A stretch of 47,288 bases of DNA, taken from the NCBI GenBank assembly GCA_900755065.1, contig CAAEFC010000042.1:1-47288 (forward strand). Direction: 5' to 3'. The first letter of the stretch is position 1. Every line of letters begins with the position of its first letter. Shown one piece after another: positions 39,230-47,288 of the stretch. The position numbers and the translations under genes were made by a program. The notes beneath the pieces are model-generated. The model was not told the origin of the DNA and did no database searches. It saw nothing but the letters and a program-made list of their open reading frames with translations. Source of the stretch: Bacilli bacterium (GTDB lineage Bacteria > Bacillota_I > Bacilli_A > RFN20 > CAG-449).

Positions 39230-40450
39230 ATGGTCGATTTTTTCGCACGTATCTTTATCAAAGATTATCAAAACGTCAAAGACGGAAATGTAAGGCGGAA
39301 ATACGGGATTCTGGCGAGTCTTTTCGGAATCCTGTCCAATCTCCTGATTTCCGCGATGAAACTCGTCGTCGGATTGCTCTTTCATCTGATTTCGATCACG
39401 GCCGATGCCGTCAACAATCTCGCTGACGCTTCCAGCAGCATCGTTTCGCTCATCGGGATCCGTCTCTCCGCCAAACCGGCTGATAAAGATCATCCGTTCG
39501 GTCATGCCCGAAGCGAGTATCTCGCCGGATTCATCGTTGCCATCATCGTCGCGGCCTTAGGCATCGTTCTGATCATCAACTCCGCCGAGGACATCATCGA
39601 AACCGCCTTAGGAAACAAAGTAGCCGAAAAAATGTCGTCCACGGAAGCCCTCATCACATTCATCATTCTGGCCGTTTCCATCGTTTTGAAACTTTATCAG
39701 GCCCTATTCAATTATTCAGTCGGAAAGAAAATCGATTCCACCGTTCTCAAAGCCACTGCCGCCGATTCCCGTAACGATGTCATCGCCACCGCCGTCGTTC
39801 TCATCGGAACGATCATCGGCCAGTATACGAATCCGACCCGAGTCAGCATCGACGGCATCTTAGGCGTTGCCGTCGGCGTTTTCATCGGTATTTCCGGTTA
39901 TAAACTGATTGTCTCTACTGCCGATCCGCTTTTAGGAAAAGCGCCGGACCTCGACGTCGTCAACGCTTTCACCGAGAAAATTCTCTCTTACGAAGGCGTG
40001 ATCGGCATGCACGATCTCCAAATGCACAGTTACGGACCGAATTGCATTTTCGCCACCTGCCACGTCGAAGTCGACGCTTCCGTCAACATTCTGACTTCCC
40101 ACGATCTGATCGACAACATCGAAAGAGCCTGTCTCTCCGATTTAAAAATTTTCACCACGATTCACATTGACCCGATCGTACTCGACGATCCTCTGCAAAA
40201 CGAACTGAAAAGCGAAGTGCTTTCGCTTGTCAAAGAACTCTCTTTTCCTTGTTCGATTCACGACTTCCGCATCGTCAAAGGCGATACGCACATCAATCTG
40301 ATTTTCGACCTTCTTGTGCCGATGGAAGAAAAACTGACCGACCGGCAAATTAAGACGATTCTGTCCGATAAAATCTCTCTCTTGAATCCGAATTATTATA
40401 CCGTCATTACAATCGATCGCGATTACACCGGCCGTTTGAGAAAAAATTAA
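39230..40450 (+). CDS. Cation diffusion facilitator family efflux transporter
   Basis: The 406-residue protein exports divalent metal in exchange for protons. Six helices span residues ~30-225, and a long cytosolic domain follows. Metal-site motifs are DAVNNLADASSS in helix 2 and AADSRNDV in helix 5: where the zinc/iron exporter YiiP has D-x3-D and H-x3-D, this has N-x3-D and D-x3-D, an arrangement associated with manganese exporters. HPFGHARSEYLAG is the conserved loop. At 406 residues it is about 100 longer than YiiP, from an enlarged C-terminal domain. GAGGAG lies seven bases before ATG. Confidence 0.92.
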   Translation: MVDFFARIFIKDYQNVKDGNVRRKYGILASLFGILSNLLISAMKLVVGLLFHLISITADAVNNLADASSSIVSLIGIRLSAKPADKDHPFGHARSEYLAGFIVAIIVAALGIVLIINSAEDIIETALGNKVAEKMSSTEALITFIILAVSIVLKLYQALFNYSVGKKIDSTVLKATAADSRNDVIATAVVLIGTIIGQYTNPTRVSIDGILGVAVGVFIGISGYKLIVSTADPLLGKAPDLDVVNAFTEKILSYEGVIGMHDLQMHSYGPNCIFATCHVEVDASVNILTSHDLIDNIERACLSDLKIFTTIHIDPIVLDDPLQNELKSEVLSLVKELSFPCSIHDFRIVKGDTHINLIFDLLVPMEEKLTDRQIKTILSDKISLLNPNYYTVITIDRDYTGRLRKN

Positions 40451-40467
40451 AAAAAGTTAAAAAATTT

Positions 40468-40494
40468 TTAGCAATTCTATTGACAGAGTGCTAA
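40468..40494 (+). promoter_or_regulatory. Upstream CIRCE operator, imperfect
   Basis: TTAGCAATT, nine bases, GAGTGCTAA: the right arm is perfect and the left arm has two mismatches to the HrcA consensus. It covers the -35 element of the hsp20 promoter. Confidence 0.7.
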
Positions 40495-40507
40495 TTTAGC
40501 GTATAAT
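40480..40507 (+). promoter_or_regulatory. Promoter of hsp20
   Basis: Perfect TTGACA (40480-40485) and perfect TATAAT (40502-40507) with a 16-base spacer, lying between and across two CIRCE elements. This is a strong housekeeping promoter held down by repression. Confidence 0.85.
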
Positions 40508-40511
40508 AAGG

Positions 40512-40538
40512 TTAGCACTTGAAGATAAAGAGTGCTAA
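40512..40538 (+). promoter_or_regulatory. CIRCE operator (HrcA-binding) of hsp20
   Basis: TTAGCACTT, nine bases, GAGTGCTAA, one mismatch from the CIRCE consensus (TTAGCACTC-N9-GAGTGCTAA). It lies just after the transcription start and before the ribosome binding site, as in groESL and dnaK operons. Confidence 0.93.
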
Positions 40539-40552
40539 CGGAGGTAAAAAGT

Positions 40553-40957
40553 ATGAGTTACAGTTTAATCGATCCTTTCTTCGAGAACTTCTTCAATCAT
40601 CGTCAGGAAAGAAATTCTTATTTCAACGAAGTGATGAAAACCGACATCAAAGACGAAGGCGATCACTATCAATTGGCGATTGATCTTCCTTCGATCAAAA
40701 AGGAAGACATCAAACTTGCGTTGGACGACGGCTATCTGACGGTTTCTGCTTCTTTTAACCGGGAAGACAAGGAAAACAACGGAAAATATCTCCATCGCGA
40801 ACGCCATTACGGCAATTATTCGCGAAGTTTCTATGTCGGCGATCAGGTCAAAGAAGAAGATATCAAGGCCAAACTCGACGAGGGTGTTCTCCGTCTTTCT
40901 ATCCGAAAGACCGAAGAAAAAGAAGCCGATTCAAAGAAATTCATCTCGATCGAATAG
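40553..40957 (+). CDS. Hsp20/alpha-crystallin small heat-shock protein
   Basis: This 134-residue chaperone holds unfolding proteins for refolding. The alpha-crystallin core covers residues ~30-125, with YQLAIDLPSIKKEDIKLALD, ERHYGNYSRSFYVGDQVKEE and AKLDEGVLRLSIRK, and the C-terminal I-x-I oligomerisation motif (FISIE). ATG at 40553 follows GGAGG; the open frame reaches back into the CIRCE element, which cannot be coding. It is under double CIRCE control, and a terminator follows. Confidence 0.95.
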   Translation: MSYSLIDPFFENFFNHRQERNSYFNEVMKTDIKDEGDHYQLAIDLPSIKKEDIKLALDDGYLTVSASFNREDKENNGKYLHRERHYGNYSRSFYVGDQVKEEDIKAKLDEGVLRLSIRKTEEKEADSKKFISIE

Positions 40958-40964
40958 GAATCGA

Positions 40965-40994
40965 AGATTGTCGGAAACCCGGCAATCTTTTTTT
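40965..40994 (+). terminator. Terminator of hsp20
   Basis: AGATTGTCGG and CCGGCAATCT pair over ten positions (one G-U) around a four-base loop, with seven T following. Confidence 0.88.
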
Positions 40995-41001
40995 GTGTAT
41001 G

Positions 41002-41040
41002 AAAAAAGCCATCTGCGATTCAACGCTTCGATGGCTTTTT
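41002..41040 (-). terminator. Terminator of the pyruvate:ferredoxin oxidoreductase gene
   Basis: AAAAAGCCATC and GATGGCTTTTT pair over 11 positions around a 16-base loop that can itself form a GCG/CGC pair. On the minus strand a T run follows. Confidence 0.8.
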
Positions 41041-41069
41041 GGATTGACTGGGACTTTCGATTCTTCCCT

Positions 41070-44000
41070 TTAATCGTGGAATTTTTTAAGACGATTCCAA
41101 CGGTCTTCGGCGTATTTCTGCGATTTCGTCAGCAACTCTTCGCAATGATCCGGATTGACCTTCGGCAATTGCGAATAACGCGTTTCGCTCATCAGGAAGT
41201 CGCGGAATTTGCTGAAATCCGGCTCCGGACAATCGATCTGCAAAGGGTCTTTCCCTTCGGCTTTTAATCTCGGATCGTAACGGAAGATCGGGAAATATCC
41301 GCATTCGACCGCGCGTTTTTCCGTCAGTTGCGCATTCGCCAAACCGCCTTTGATGCCATGATTGGCGCAAGGCGAGTAGCAGATCACGAGCGATGGTCCG
41401 TCGTAACTTTCCGCTTCTTTCAGCGCCTTGATTGCCTGGACCTTGTTCGCGCCCATGCTGATCTGCGCGACGTAGACGTGACCGTAAGTCATCGCCATCA
41501 GCGCGAGGAATTTCTTCGCGGATTTCTTTCCGGAAGCGGTAAATTTGGCGATCGACCCGGTGTGGGAGGATTTGGACGACTGACCGCCCGTATTGGAATA
41601 AACTTCGGTGTCGAGAACCATTACGTTGACGTCTTCTTCGTTGGCGAGAACGTGATCGAGTCCTCCGTAGCCGATATCGTATGCCCAACCGTCGCCGCCG
41701 ACGATCCAGACCGACTTATCGAGGAGATCTCCTTCGTAAGAGAGAACTTTCTTAATGCCTTCCGAACGGCTCGCGCGTACCAATTCGATCAAATGATCCT
41801 TGATCGCGCGGACGTGATCGCGGTTTTTGATGTTCGCGATGTAATCGTCGATGACTTTCTGCAATTCTTCTTCGCAATCGGCCTTGTTCTCTTCGAGAAT
41901 CCGGACGATTTCCGCCAGTTTGTAATTCGTAGCCACGCGCATGCCGTAACCGTATTCGGCGTTGTCTTCAAACAGCGAGTTTGCCCAGGCGATGCCTTCT
42001 CCGTTTTTATCCGTGCAGAACGGCGTCAGCGGAGTAGAACCGTTATAAATGGAAGAACAGCCCGTCGCATTGGCGATCAGCATATCCTTTCCGAAGAGTT
42101 GCGATGCCAGACGGTAGTAAGGCGTTTCCCCACAACCGGCACAGGCACCGGAAATTTCCACGTACGGCATCAATAACGAAGCCCCTTTCACGGTCGTGAC
42201 AGGCGCGACGTTGCTCTTGTATTCGACGTGCTTGTAGAGATAGTCCGCGGCCGGTTCCTGAACCTCGTACTGCGATTTCGCTTCGACCATTTCCAAAGCC
42301 TTTTTCGTAACCAGATTGCCGTTTTCGTCCTTGACTTTCTTGCCCGGACATTCGACGGCGCAAAGCGAGCAGCCGACGCAATTCCGCGGCGTAACCTGGA
42401 TCCGGAATTTCAATCCCTTGACGGATGGTCCGCCCATCGCGACGAGAACGTCGTCTCTGACGTTTTCCGGCATACCGGCGACCTCCGCTTCGTTTAAGAG
42501 GAACGGACGGATCGTCGCGTGAGGACAAACGAAAGCGCACTGTCCGCACTGAATGCAGTTTTCTTTGATCCAATGAGGAACGCGATCGGCGATCGAACGC
42601 TTTTCTTTGAACGTAACGTCGTTGCGCATCGTGCCGGTCAGGAGTTCGTATTCGGTGAATTTGCTGACCGGAAGGTCATATCCGTCCAGCGAACCGATCA
42701 CGTTGACATAGGAATCGAAGTATTCGTCTCCGGTCGAAGCATACACTTTGTTGCCCGGAAGCGAAGCCCATTCGTCCTTCACTTTGATTTCGATCAGACC
42801 TTCCGCACCGGCGTCGATCGCTTTCCAGTTCATCATGACGATATCGTCGCCTTTTTTGGCATAGGATTTCTTCGCAAATTTTTTCATCCAGTCCTGCGCT
42901 TCGCCATACGGCATGATGTTCTGGTTCAGATAGAAGAAGGACGCTTGAAGAATGGTGTTGGTTCTTCTGCCGAGTCCGATTTCTCCTGCGATTTTATTCG
43001 CATCGATGATATAGAATTTCGCATGCTTCTCCGCCAGTTGTTTTTTCACGCGGTTCGGAAGACGACCTTCGAGTTCGTCGGCCGGAATATCGGTGTTGAG
43101 CAAGAAAGTTCCGCCGTCTTTCAGGCATTTCAGCATATCGAATTTATAAATGTACGCATCCAGCGAGCAGGAAAGGAAATCTGCATGCTCAATGTAATAC
43201 GTCGAATGAATCGGTTCTTTTCCGAATCGCAGGTGAGAACGGGTAACGCCTCCGGCCTTTCTGGAATCGTAAGCGAAGTAAGCCTGCGCGTATTGATGCG
43301 TGGCATCGCCGATGATTTTGATCGAAGATTTGTTCGCGGAAACCGTTCCGTCCGACCCCAAACCATAGAACAGGCAGGAAGTGTAATTGCCGTCTACATG
43401 GAACGAATCGTCGACCGGAATCGAAAGATGCGTCACGTCGTCGTTGATGCCGACGGTGAACCCATGCCATGAATGTTCGGCATCGAGGAAATCAAAGACC
43501 GCTTTGACATGTTTCGGTTGCGTATCCTTGCTGGATAGTCCGTAACGGCCTCCGAGGACGACGTCCACCTTGCGGTGCATCTGTTCCAAAGCCGAAACGA
43601 CGTCCAGATACAGCGGCTCTCCGGTCGCGCCCATTTCTTTGGTACGATCCAGAACCGCGATCTTTTTCACCGAAGCCGGCAGCACCGAAACCAGATGTTT
43701 CGCCGAGAACGGGCGATAGAGATGGACTTTCACGAGGCCCACTTTTTCGCCTTTCGCATTCAATGCGTCGACGACTTCTTTCGCGCATTCGGTGACCGAC
43801 CCCATCGCAATGATCACTTTGGTCGCGTCGTCCGCGCCGTAGTAGACAAACGGTGCGTACGTTCTTCCCGTCAGTTCGCTTGCCGCTTTGAAGTATTCGT
43901 CGGCAATGTCGATGACTTTGGCGAAATGCGCATTCTGCGCTTCTCTGCCCTGAAAATAAATATCGTCGTTTTCCGCTCCGCCGCGCGTAACCGGATGCGT

Positions 44001-44642
44001 ATGCGGATTCAGCGCGTGATCGCGGAAATCTTTCAACGCTTCCTGATCGATCAGTTCATTCCACGCTTCGTTGTCGACGAATTCCACGTTCTGGATTTCG
44101 TGAGACGTCCGGAATCCGTCAAAGAAATGAATCACCGGCGTATGCGACCGAATGGCGATCAGATGAGCGACCGGCGCCAGATCGGCGCATTCCTGAACAG
44201 AATGGGCGCAAAGCATCGTCGCTCCGGTCTGACGGCAGGCGTAAATATCCTGATGGTCGCCGAAAATCGACAGCGAACGGGTCGCAAGACTTCTCGCAGA
44301 AACGTGCAGAACCGCCGGAAGGCACTCGCCCACCCACTTGTAAATATTCGGAATCATCAGCAACAATCCCTGAGACGCGGTATACGTGGTGGCCAGAGAA
44401 CCGGCTTGCAAAGCGCCGTGAACCGTACCCGAAGCCCCCGCTTCCGATTGCATTTCGACAACCTTGACCTGACTGCCGAAGCAATTCTTCTTGCCTTCGC
44501 AGGAATACTGTTCCACCAATTCCGCCATCGTGGAAGACGGAGTAATCGGATAAATACTCGCTACTTCGGTAAAGTTATAGGAAGCCAACGCGGTCGCAGT
44601 ATTACCGTCAACTGAGAGAAATGTTTTTTTAACCTCTTTCAT
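41070..44642 (-). CDS. nifJ: Pyruvate:ferredoxin (flavodoxin) oxidoreductase, single-chain
   Basis: This 1190-residue enzyme turns pyruvate and CoA into acetyl-CoA, CO2 and reduced ferredoxin, the central step of anaerobic pyruvate use. Domains in order: N-terminal pyruvate-binding region (YPITPSSTMAELVEQ), the transketolase-like and gamma domains, two [4Fe-4S] motifs (CIQCGQCAFVCP near residue 694 and CVGCSLCAVECP near 753), the CAGCGE cluster ligands near 831, and the TPP domain with GDGWAYDIGYGGLDH near 980. All ligands are intact. ATG at 44642 follows AAGGAGG by a rather long 14 bases; the frame above it is only non-conserved sequence containing that site. Confidence 0.97.
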   Translation of the reverse strand: MKEVKKTFLSVDGNTATALASYNFTEVASIYPITPSSTMAELVEQYSCEGKKNCFGSQVKVVEMQSEAGASGTVHGALQAGSLATTYTASQGLLLMIPNIYKWVGECLPAVLHVSARSLATRSLSIFGDHQDIYACRQTGATMLCAHSVQECADLAPVAHLIAIRSHTPVIHFFDGFRTSHEIQNVEFVDNEAWNELIDQEALKDFRDHALNPHTHPVTRGGAENDDIYFQGREAQNAHFAKVIDIADEYFKAASELTGRTYAPFVYYGADDATKVIIAMGSVTECAKEVVDALNAKGEKVGLVKVHLYRPFSAKHLVSVLPASVKKIAVLDRTKEMGATGEPLYLDVVSALEQMHRKVDVVLGGRYGLSSKDTQPKHVKAVFDFLDAEHSWHGFTVGINDDVTHLSIPVDDSFHVDGNYTSCLFYGLGSDGTVSANKSSIKIIGDATHQYAQAYFAYDSRKAGGVTRSHLRFGKEPIHSTYYIEHADFLSCSLDAYIYKFDMLKCLKDGGTFLLNTDIPADELEGRLPNRVKKQLAEKHAKFYIIDANKIAGEIGLGRRTNTILQASFFYLNQNIMPYGEAQDWMKKFAKKSYAKKGDDIVMMNWKAIDAGAEGLIEIKVKDEWASLPGNKVYASTGDEYFDSYVNVIGSLDGYDLPVSKFTEYELLTGTMRNDVTFKEKRSIADRVPHWIKENCIQCGQCAFVCPHATIRPFLLNEAEVAGMPENVRDDVLVAMGGPSVKGLKFRIQVTPRNCVGCSLCAVECPGKKVKDENGNLVTKKALEMVEAKSQYEVQEPAADYLYKHVEYKSNVAPVTTVKGASLLMPYVEISGACAGCGETPYYRLASQLFGKDMLIANATGCSSIYNGSTPLTPFCTDKNGEGIAWANSLFEDNAEYGYGMRVATNYKLAEIVRILEENKADCEEELQKVIDDYIANIKNRDHVRAIKDHLIELVRASRSEGIKKVLSYEGDLLDKSVWIVGGDGWAYDIGYGGLDHVLANEEDVNVMVLDTEVYSNTGGQSSKSSHTGSIAKFTASGKKSAKKFLALMAMTYGHVYVAQISMGANKVQAIKALKEAESYDGPSLVICYSPCANHGIKGGLANAQLTEKRAVECGYFPIFRYDPRLKAEGKDPLQIDCPEPDFSKFRDFLMSETRYSQLPKVNPDHCEELLTKSQKYAEDRWNRLKKFHD

Positions 44643-44677
44643 AGTTTTTTTATTTTCCTCCTTAAAAACCAATTTTA

Positions 44678-44683
44678 ATTATA
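44678..44683 (-). promoter_or_regulatory. Likely -10 element of the pyruvate:ferredoxin oxidoreductase gene
   Basis: A perfect TATAAT 35 bases upstream of the start, in an AT-rich stretch; the -35 is unclear. The 356-base gap between this gene and galU otherwise holds the galU terminator (44836-44868) and one hairpin (44972-44990); no gene is seen. Confidence 0.4.
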
Positions 44684-44835
44684 TACCAATCGCGTTGAAA
44701 TAAAAATATCAAATTCCGGATAATTGAAAAAATGTAAACGAAAAAAAGCGATGAAAGGGGCGAAATCCAGACGTGAAAAACCCGTATCGCCCGATCGAAA
44801 CAACGCCTTTTCCGATTCAGACGCCTTTATCCGAT

Positions 44836-44868
44836 AAAAAAATCCGAGACTCGACGATCCCGGATTTT
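44836..44868 (-). terminator. Terminator downstream of galU
   Basis: AAAATCCGGGAT and GTCTCGGATTTT (minus strand) pair over about 12 positions, including two G-U pairs, around a six-base loop, followed by seven T. It lies 130 bases past the galU stop. Confidence 0.8.
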
Positions 44869-44971
44869 TCATTTTCTCTGTTTTCTTTTGAATCCCTGCG
44901 ATTTCCGCGACCGCATGAACCGTTCAAAAGGTTCTGTTCGCTTTGAGAAGTCGTTTCTGCTCACCCGAATT

Positions 44972-44990
44972 TCCGATGGATTTCATCGGA
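44972..44990 (-). repeat. Short hairpin after the galU stop
   Basis: TCCGATG and CATCGGA pair perfectly around a five-base loop, nine bases past the galU stop. No T run follows, so it is not a terminator; it may stabilise the transcript end. Confidence 0.4.
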
Positions 44991-44998
44991 TCAGCAAT

Positions 44999-45883
44999 CT
45001 ATTCCAGCGTCCGGAGATATTCTTTCACCTGATCCCGAAGATCGGAACGATCCAAGGCGAAATCGATCGTCGCTTTGACGAACCCGAATTTGTCGCCTAC
45101 ATCGTAACGCGTTCCTTCAAAGTCGTACGCAAAGACCTTTTGCGTATCCAATAGTTTTCTGATCGCGTCGGTCAGTTGGATTTCTCCGCCTTTCCCCGCT
45201 TCCTGATGATCCAGAATATCGAAGATTTCCGGCGTCAGCACGTATCTGCCCAAAACCGCGAACCGGGAAGGCGCTTCTTCTCTTTTCGGCTTTTCGACGA
45301 AGTCGCAGATTTCGACTAAACGCGCATTCAGTTCCCGAACCGGTTTGACTACGCCGTATTTGTGAACGACTTCCGGACTGACGCTTTGCACGCCCAGAAC
45401 GCTGTAACCGGTCTGATCGTAAACCTCGATCAATTGCTTCAACGCCGGAACTTTTTCTCCCGAACGATTCACGACCACGTCGTCGCCGAGCAGAATCGCA
45501 AACGGTTCGTCGCCGACGAACTCCCGTCCCAGACTGACCGCGTGTCCCAATCCTTTCGGATCCGATTGCTTCACATACGTTATTTTAGCCATCGTTCCGA
45601 TTTGATGAATCAACGCGCACTCTTCTTTTTTTCCGGTTTCCGTCAGTTTATCTTCCAGTCTGCGATCGACGCTGAAATGATGATGAATCGCCTCTTTATA
45701 CGGATTATCGATGATCAGAATCTCTTCGATTCCCGAATCCAGCGCTTCCTGAACGATATACTGAATCGTCGGAATATCGACGATCGGGAGCATTTCTTTC
45801 GGAATGGCCTTCGTCGCCGGCAAAAAACGGGTTCCCAATCCCGCGGCGGGTATGATTGCTTTTTTTACTTTTTTCAGATTCAT
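44999..45883 (-). CDS. galU: UTP-glucose-1-phosphate uridylyltransferase
   Basis: GalU makes UDP-glucose for envelope glycans and glycolipids. The 294 residues start with the nucleotide-binding AIIPAAGLGTRFLPATKAIP at residues 9-28 and include KEMLPIVDIPTIQYIV, the metal-binding LLGDDVVV and the VEKPKREEAPS substrate loop. It has its own promoter and a ribosome binding site AGGAGAG six bases before ATG. Confidence 0.96.
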   Translation of the reverse strand: MNLKKVKKAIIPAAGLGTRFLPATKAIPKEMLPIVDIPTIQYIVQEALDSGIEEILIIDNPYKEAIHHHFSVDRRLEDKLTETGKKEECALIHQIGTMAKITYVKQSDPKGLGHAVSLGREFVGDEPFAILLGDDVVVNRSGEKVPALKQLIEVYDQTGYSVLGVQSVSPEVVHKYGVVKPVRELNARLVEICDFVEKPKREEAPSRFAVLGRYVLTPEIFDILDHQEAGKGGEIQLTDAIRKLLDTQKVFAYDFEGTRYDVGDKFGFVKATIDFALDRSDLRDQVKEYLRTLE

Positions 45884-45906
45884 TGATTCTCTCCTAATCT
45901 ATTTCT

Positions 45907-45934
45907 ATTATAGCATCGATCAGATAAAATGCAA
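45907..45934 (-). promoter_or_regulatory. Promoter of galU
   Basis: Perfect TATAAT (45907-45912) with TTGCAT (45929-45934) at 16 bases, about 24 bases upstream of the start codon. Confidence 0.65.
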
Positions 45935-45977
45935 TCCGTGAAAAAAGACGAAGGACAGTTGAAAAGCAAAACGAGTT

Positions 45978-46910
45978 TTACGATTGGCTTTTTTGACGGC
46001 TTTCTGCCTGTTCTTTAAAAGAAGGAACGCGGATTTCGCTTCCGTAACGCACGCCTCTTTTGCGTTCTTTTTCGACAGAGCGCAGCATTCCCGGAGGGAC
46101 TTTATATTCTCTCTTGCCCAATCGGGTTCCCCGTTTCAAGTAAAAACCGGTCTTTTCCTGATATTTGACTTCCGAAACCGGATTTTTTATCGCCGTCAGA
46201 TGAGTCTCCTTCTTCGCACGGCTTTCTTCAAATGGTTCCCATACCAACGAATTTCCATGGGAATACCGACCTTTCGTCACGACGACTTTAATCAGCCTGC
46301 GCGCGATCAGATTTTCGGTAGTGTCGTAGGGAAACTGGCTTTCGGAAAAACGAAATACCGGATTCTCCTGTTTTTCCAGATGAAATTTTTCCATGACGAG
46401 GGTTAACAGTTCTCCCGCATATTTAAGGCTGCGTTTCGACTTGATTTTGATGCAAAGCGGCACTTGCTCATACCGTTTATAAGAAGAACGATCGACGATC
46501 GGATACTTTTGATTCCGGAACTCTTCCGGTTGCAGGGCAAAATGAAGATAAAGCGTTTTTCTTTTGATTGCGAATTTTGCCAGCGTCACTCTTCCCGCGC
46601 TGAAAGAAGAGTTGCTCCAAGAAATCCGATTTCTGACTTTGGCATAGGATAAAAACGCATTTGCCAACCGGACGTAGTACGATTTCGTCGGATAGGAAGC
46701 CTGAATCAACTTGGCCGTAAACGACTTGTTATAACGGCCCCGAACAATGGATTCATTCTGAAAAGCAACCGATTCTTCATTTTTGGCAGGAACCGTCTCA
46801 TCGTTTCGAGGGTACAGGACATTCGCCATCAATAGCACAAAAGCGCAAATCAGCAAAGTCACGCATAAATATTGACCACCTTCCACCCAAAAGGACAATA
46901 TGCTACTCAT
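45978..46910 (-). CDS. Membrane-anchored protein with an uncharacterised basic domain
   Basis: The 310-residue product has one N-terminal membrane helix (residues ~12-33), a short acidic linker, then a domain of about 130 residues beginning RGRYNKSFTAKLIQASYP and including SYAKVRNRISWSNSSFSAGR, KRKTLYLHFALQPEEF and RSLKYAGELLTLV. From memory, this Y-x2-SF-x-AKLIQ / RISW / GKTLYL-like pattern recurs, sometimes in tandem, in uncharacterised Bacillota membrane proteins; I could not search to confirm. The C-terminal third is very basic. It overlaps the upstream coiled-coil gene by eight bases, suggesting a joint role. Confidence 0.7.
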   Translation of the reverse strand: MSSILSFWVEGGQYLCVTLLICAFVLLMANVLYPRNDETVPAKNEESVAFQNESIVRGRYNKSFTAKLIQASYPTKSYYVRLANAFLSYAKVRNRISWSNSSFSAGRVTLAKFAIKRKTLYLHFALQPEEFRNQKYPIVDRSSYKRYEQVPLCIKIKSKRSLKYAGELLTLVMEKFHLEKQENPVFRFSESQFPYDTTENLIARRLIKVVVTKGRYSHGNSLVWEPFEESRAKKETHLTAIKNPVSEVKYQEKTGFYLKRGTRLGKREYKVPPGMLRSVEKERKRGVRYGSEIRVPSFKEQAESRQKSQS

Positions 46911-47288
46911 GATCGCTTTCCGCTTTCTTCTTTCGTGCCTTTCTTTCTTTTACGAAACGAACGACGAGAAGAACCATCAATCCTGCCGATAAAACACCCA
47001 AAGAAGCATTGATGATCGTATAGATTCTTTCGACCCGATCATTTTCGGCGATCAGATCGTCGATTCTCTGTTCCAGCATCGCGTCTTTCGCCGCTAAGGC
47101 CGCATCGGCAGATTGATAGGCTGTTTCTAACTCCATTACCCTGTCGCGGATTCCGCTCAGATTACTGGTCAGTAAGATATCGGCGGCTTTATACGCTTCT
47201 TCCACCGCAGACAGTTTCGTTTCAATATCTTCTTTATTTCCTGAAATCGAAGCATTCAGTTCATTTACTGCGCTTTCCAATTCATTCT
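46903..47288 (-). CDS. Coiled-coil membrane protein, N-terminus outside the window
   Basis: The frame is open to the window edge, so the start is not seen; a TTG at 47278-47280 is unlikely to be real because the same acidic coiled coil continues above it. The visible 128 codons show heptad-like helices (for example DIETKLSAVEEAYKAADILL and ALAAKDAMLEQRIDDLIAEN), then one membrane helix near the C-terminus (IINASLGVLSAGLMVLLVV) and a basic tail. This is a long extracytoplasmic or cytoplasmic rod anchored by its C-terminus. Not recognised. Confidence 0.7.
   Translation of the reverse strand, partial: NELESAVNELNASISGNKEDIETKLSAVEEAYKAADILLTSNLSGIRDRVMELETAYQSADAALAAKDAMLEQRIDDLIAENDRVERIYTIINASLGVLSAGLMVLLVVRFVKERKARKKKAESDHE

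Noticed and set aside
44888..45154. Plus-strand 88-codon frame across the galU end
   Set aside because: It overlaps galU antisense, has no ribosome binding site and shows no family pattern.
1..47288. CRISPR arrays, insertion sequences, tRNA or rRNA genes
   Set aside because: Intergenic stretches were read on both strands; no spaced repeats, transposase genes, cloverleaf sequences or rRNA segments were found.
1..47288. Mollicute code 4 (TGA read as tryptophan)
   Set aside because: TGA ends tgt, adk and the radical SAM gene exactly where the family ends, and the visible tryptophans are encoded by TGG, so TGA is a stop here.

Overview
The window is a gene-dense, almost entirely minus-strand stretch of a Bacillota-type chromosome. 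It carries the S10-spc-alpha ribosomal supercluster, genes are tightly packed with clear AAGGAGG-type ribosome binding sites, and TGA is used as a normal stop (for example tgt, adk and the radical SAM gene), so the genetic code is standard. ECF transporter genes next to the alpha operon, KtrAB, zinc-type S14, CIRCE/HrcA control and a one-chain pyruvate:ferredoxin oxidoreductase point to an anaerobic, host- or gut-type member of Bacilli/Erysipelotrichia or a relative of the Mollicutes. Loss of the L30 gene (rpmD) fits that affinity. Species cannot be named from the sequence alone.

Layout. 1-1259: end of an unknown membrane protein gene and a stand-alone yebC-type regulator. 1293-7506: a minus-strand operon of dCMP deaminase, a small membrane protein, ecfA1-ecfA2-ecfT, truA, a PHP phosphatase and cardiolipin synthase. 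7622-10684: an AT-rich accessory island inserted between rplQ and the ecf operon. 10839-25504: one long ribosomal operon from rpsJ to rplQ, with secY, adk, map, infA and rpoA embedded, starting at a good promoter and ending at a strong terminator. 25617-32444: tRNA-modification genes, namely queuosine (tgt-queA-queH, with a membrane glycosyltransferase) and t6A (tsaE-tsaB-rimI-tsaD). 32470-33813: two plus-strand units, a ferredoxin-NADP reductase-like gene and a small membrane protein. 33817-38637: a ktrB-ktrA potassium uptake operon continuing into an FAD oxidoreductase, a DUF5662 protein, a zinc-ribbon/TM2 protein and a small membrane protein. 38638-39229: a non-coding stretch rich in stem-loops. 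39230-40994: a cation diffusion facilitator and an hsp20 gene under two CIRCE operators. 41002-47288: pyruvate:ferredoxin oxidoreductase, galU, and two surface/membrane proteins of unknown role, the last cut by the window edge.

The most interesting system is the island. A previously unlisted 44-codon gene (10501-10635) encodes an acidic-leader, cysteine-rich peptide, and it is followed in one translationally coupled operon by a radical SAM/SPASM enzyme, a PqqD-like recognition protein and an ABC exporter without a peptidase domain. A near-consensus promoter sits directly upstream. This has the full logic of a radical-SAM-modified RiPP (sactipeptide/ranthipeptide-like thioether peptide) pathway. 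The precursor is not one I recognise.
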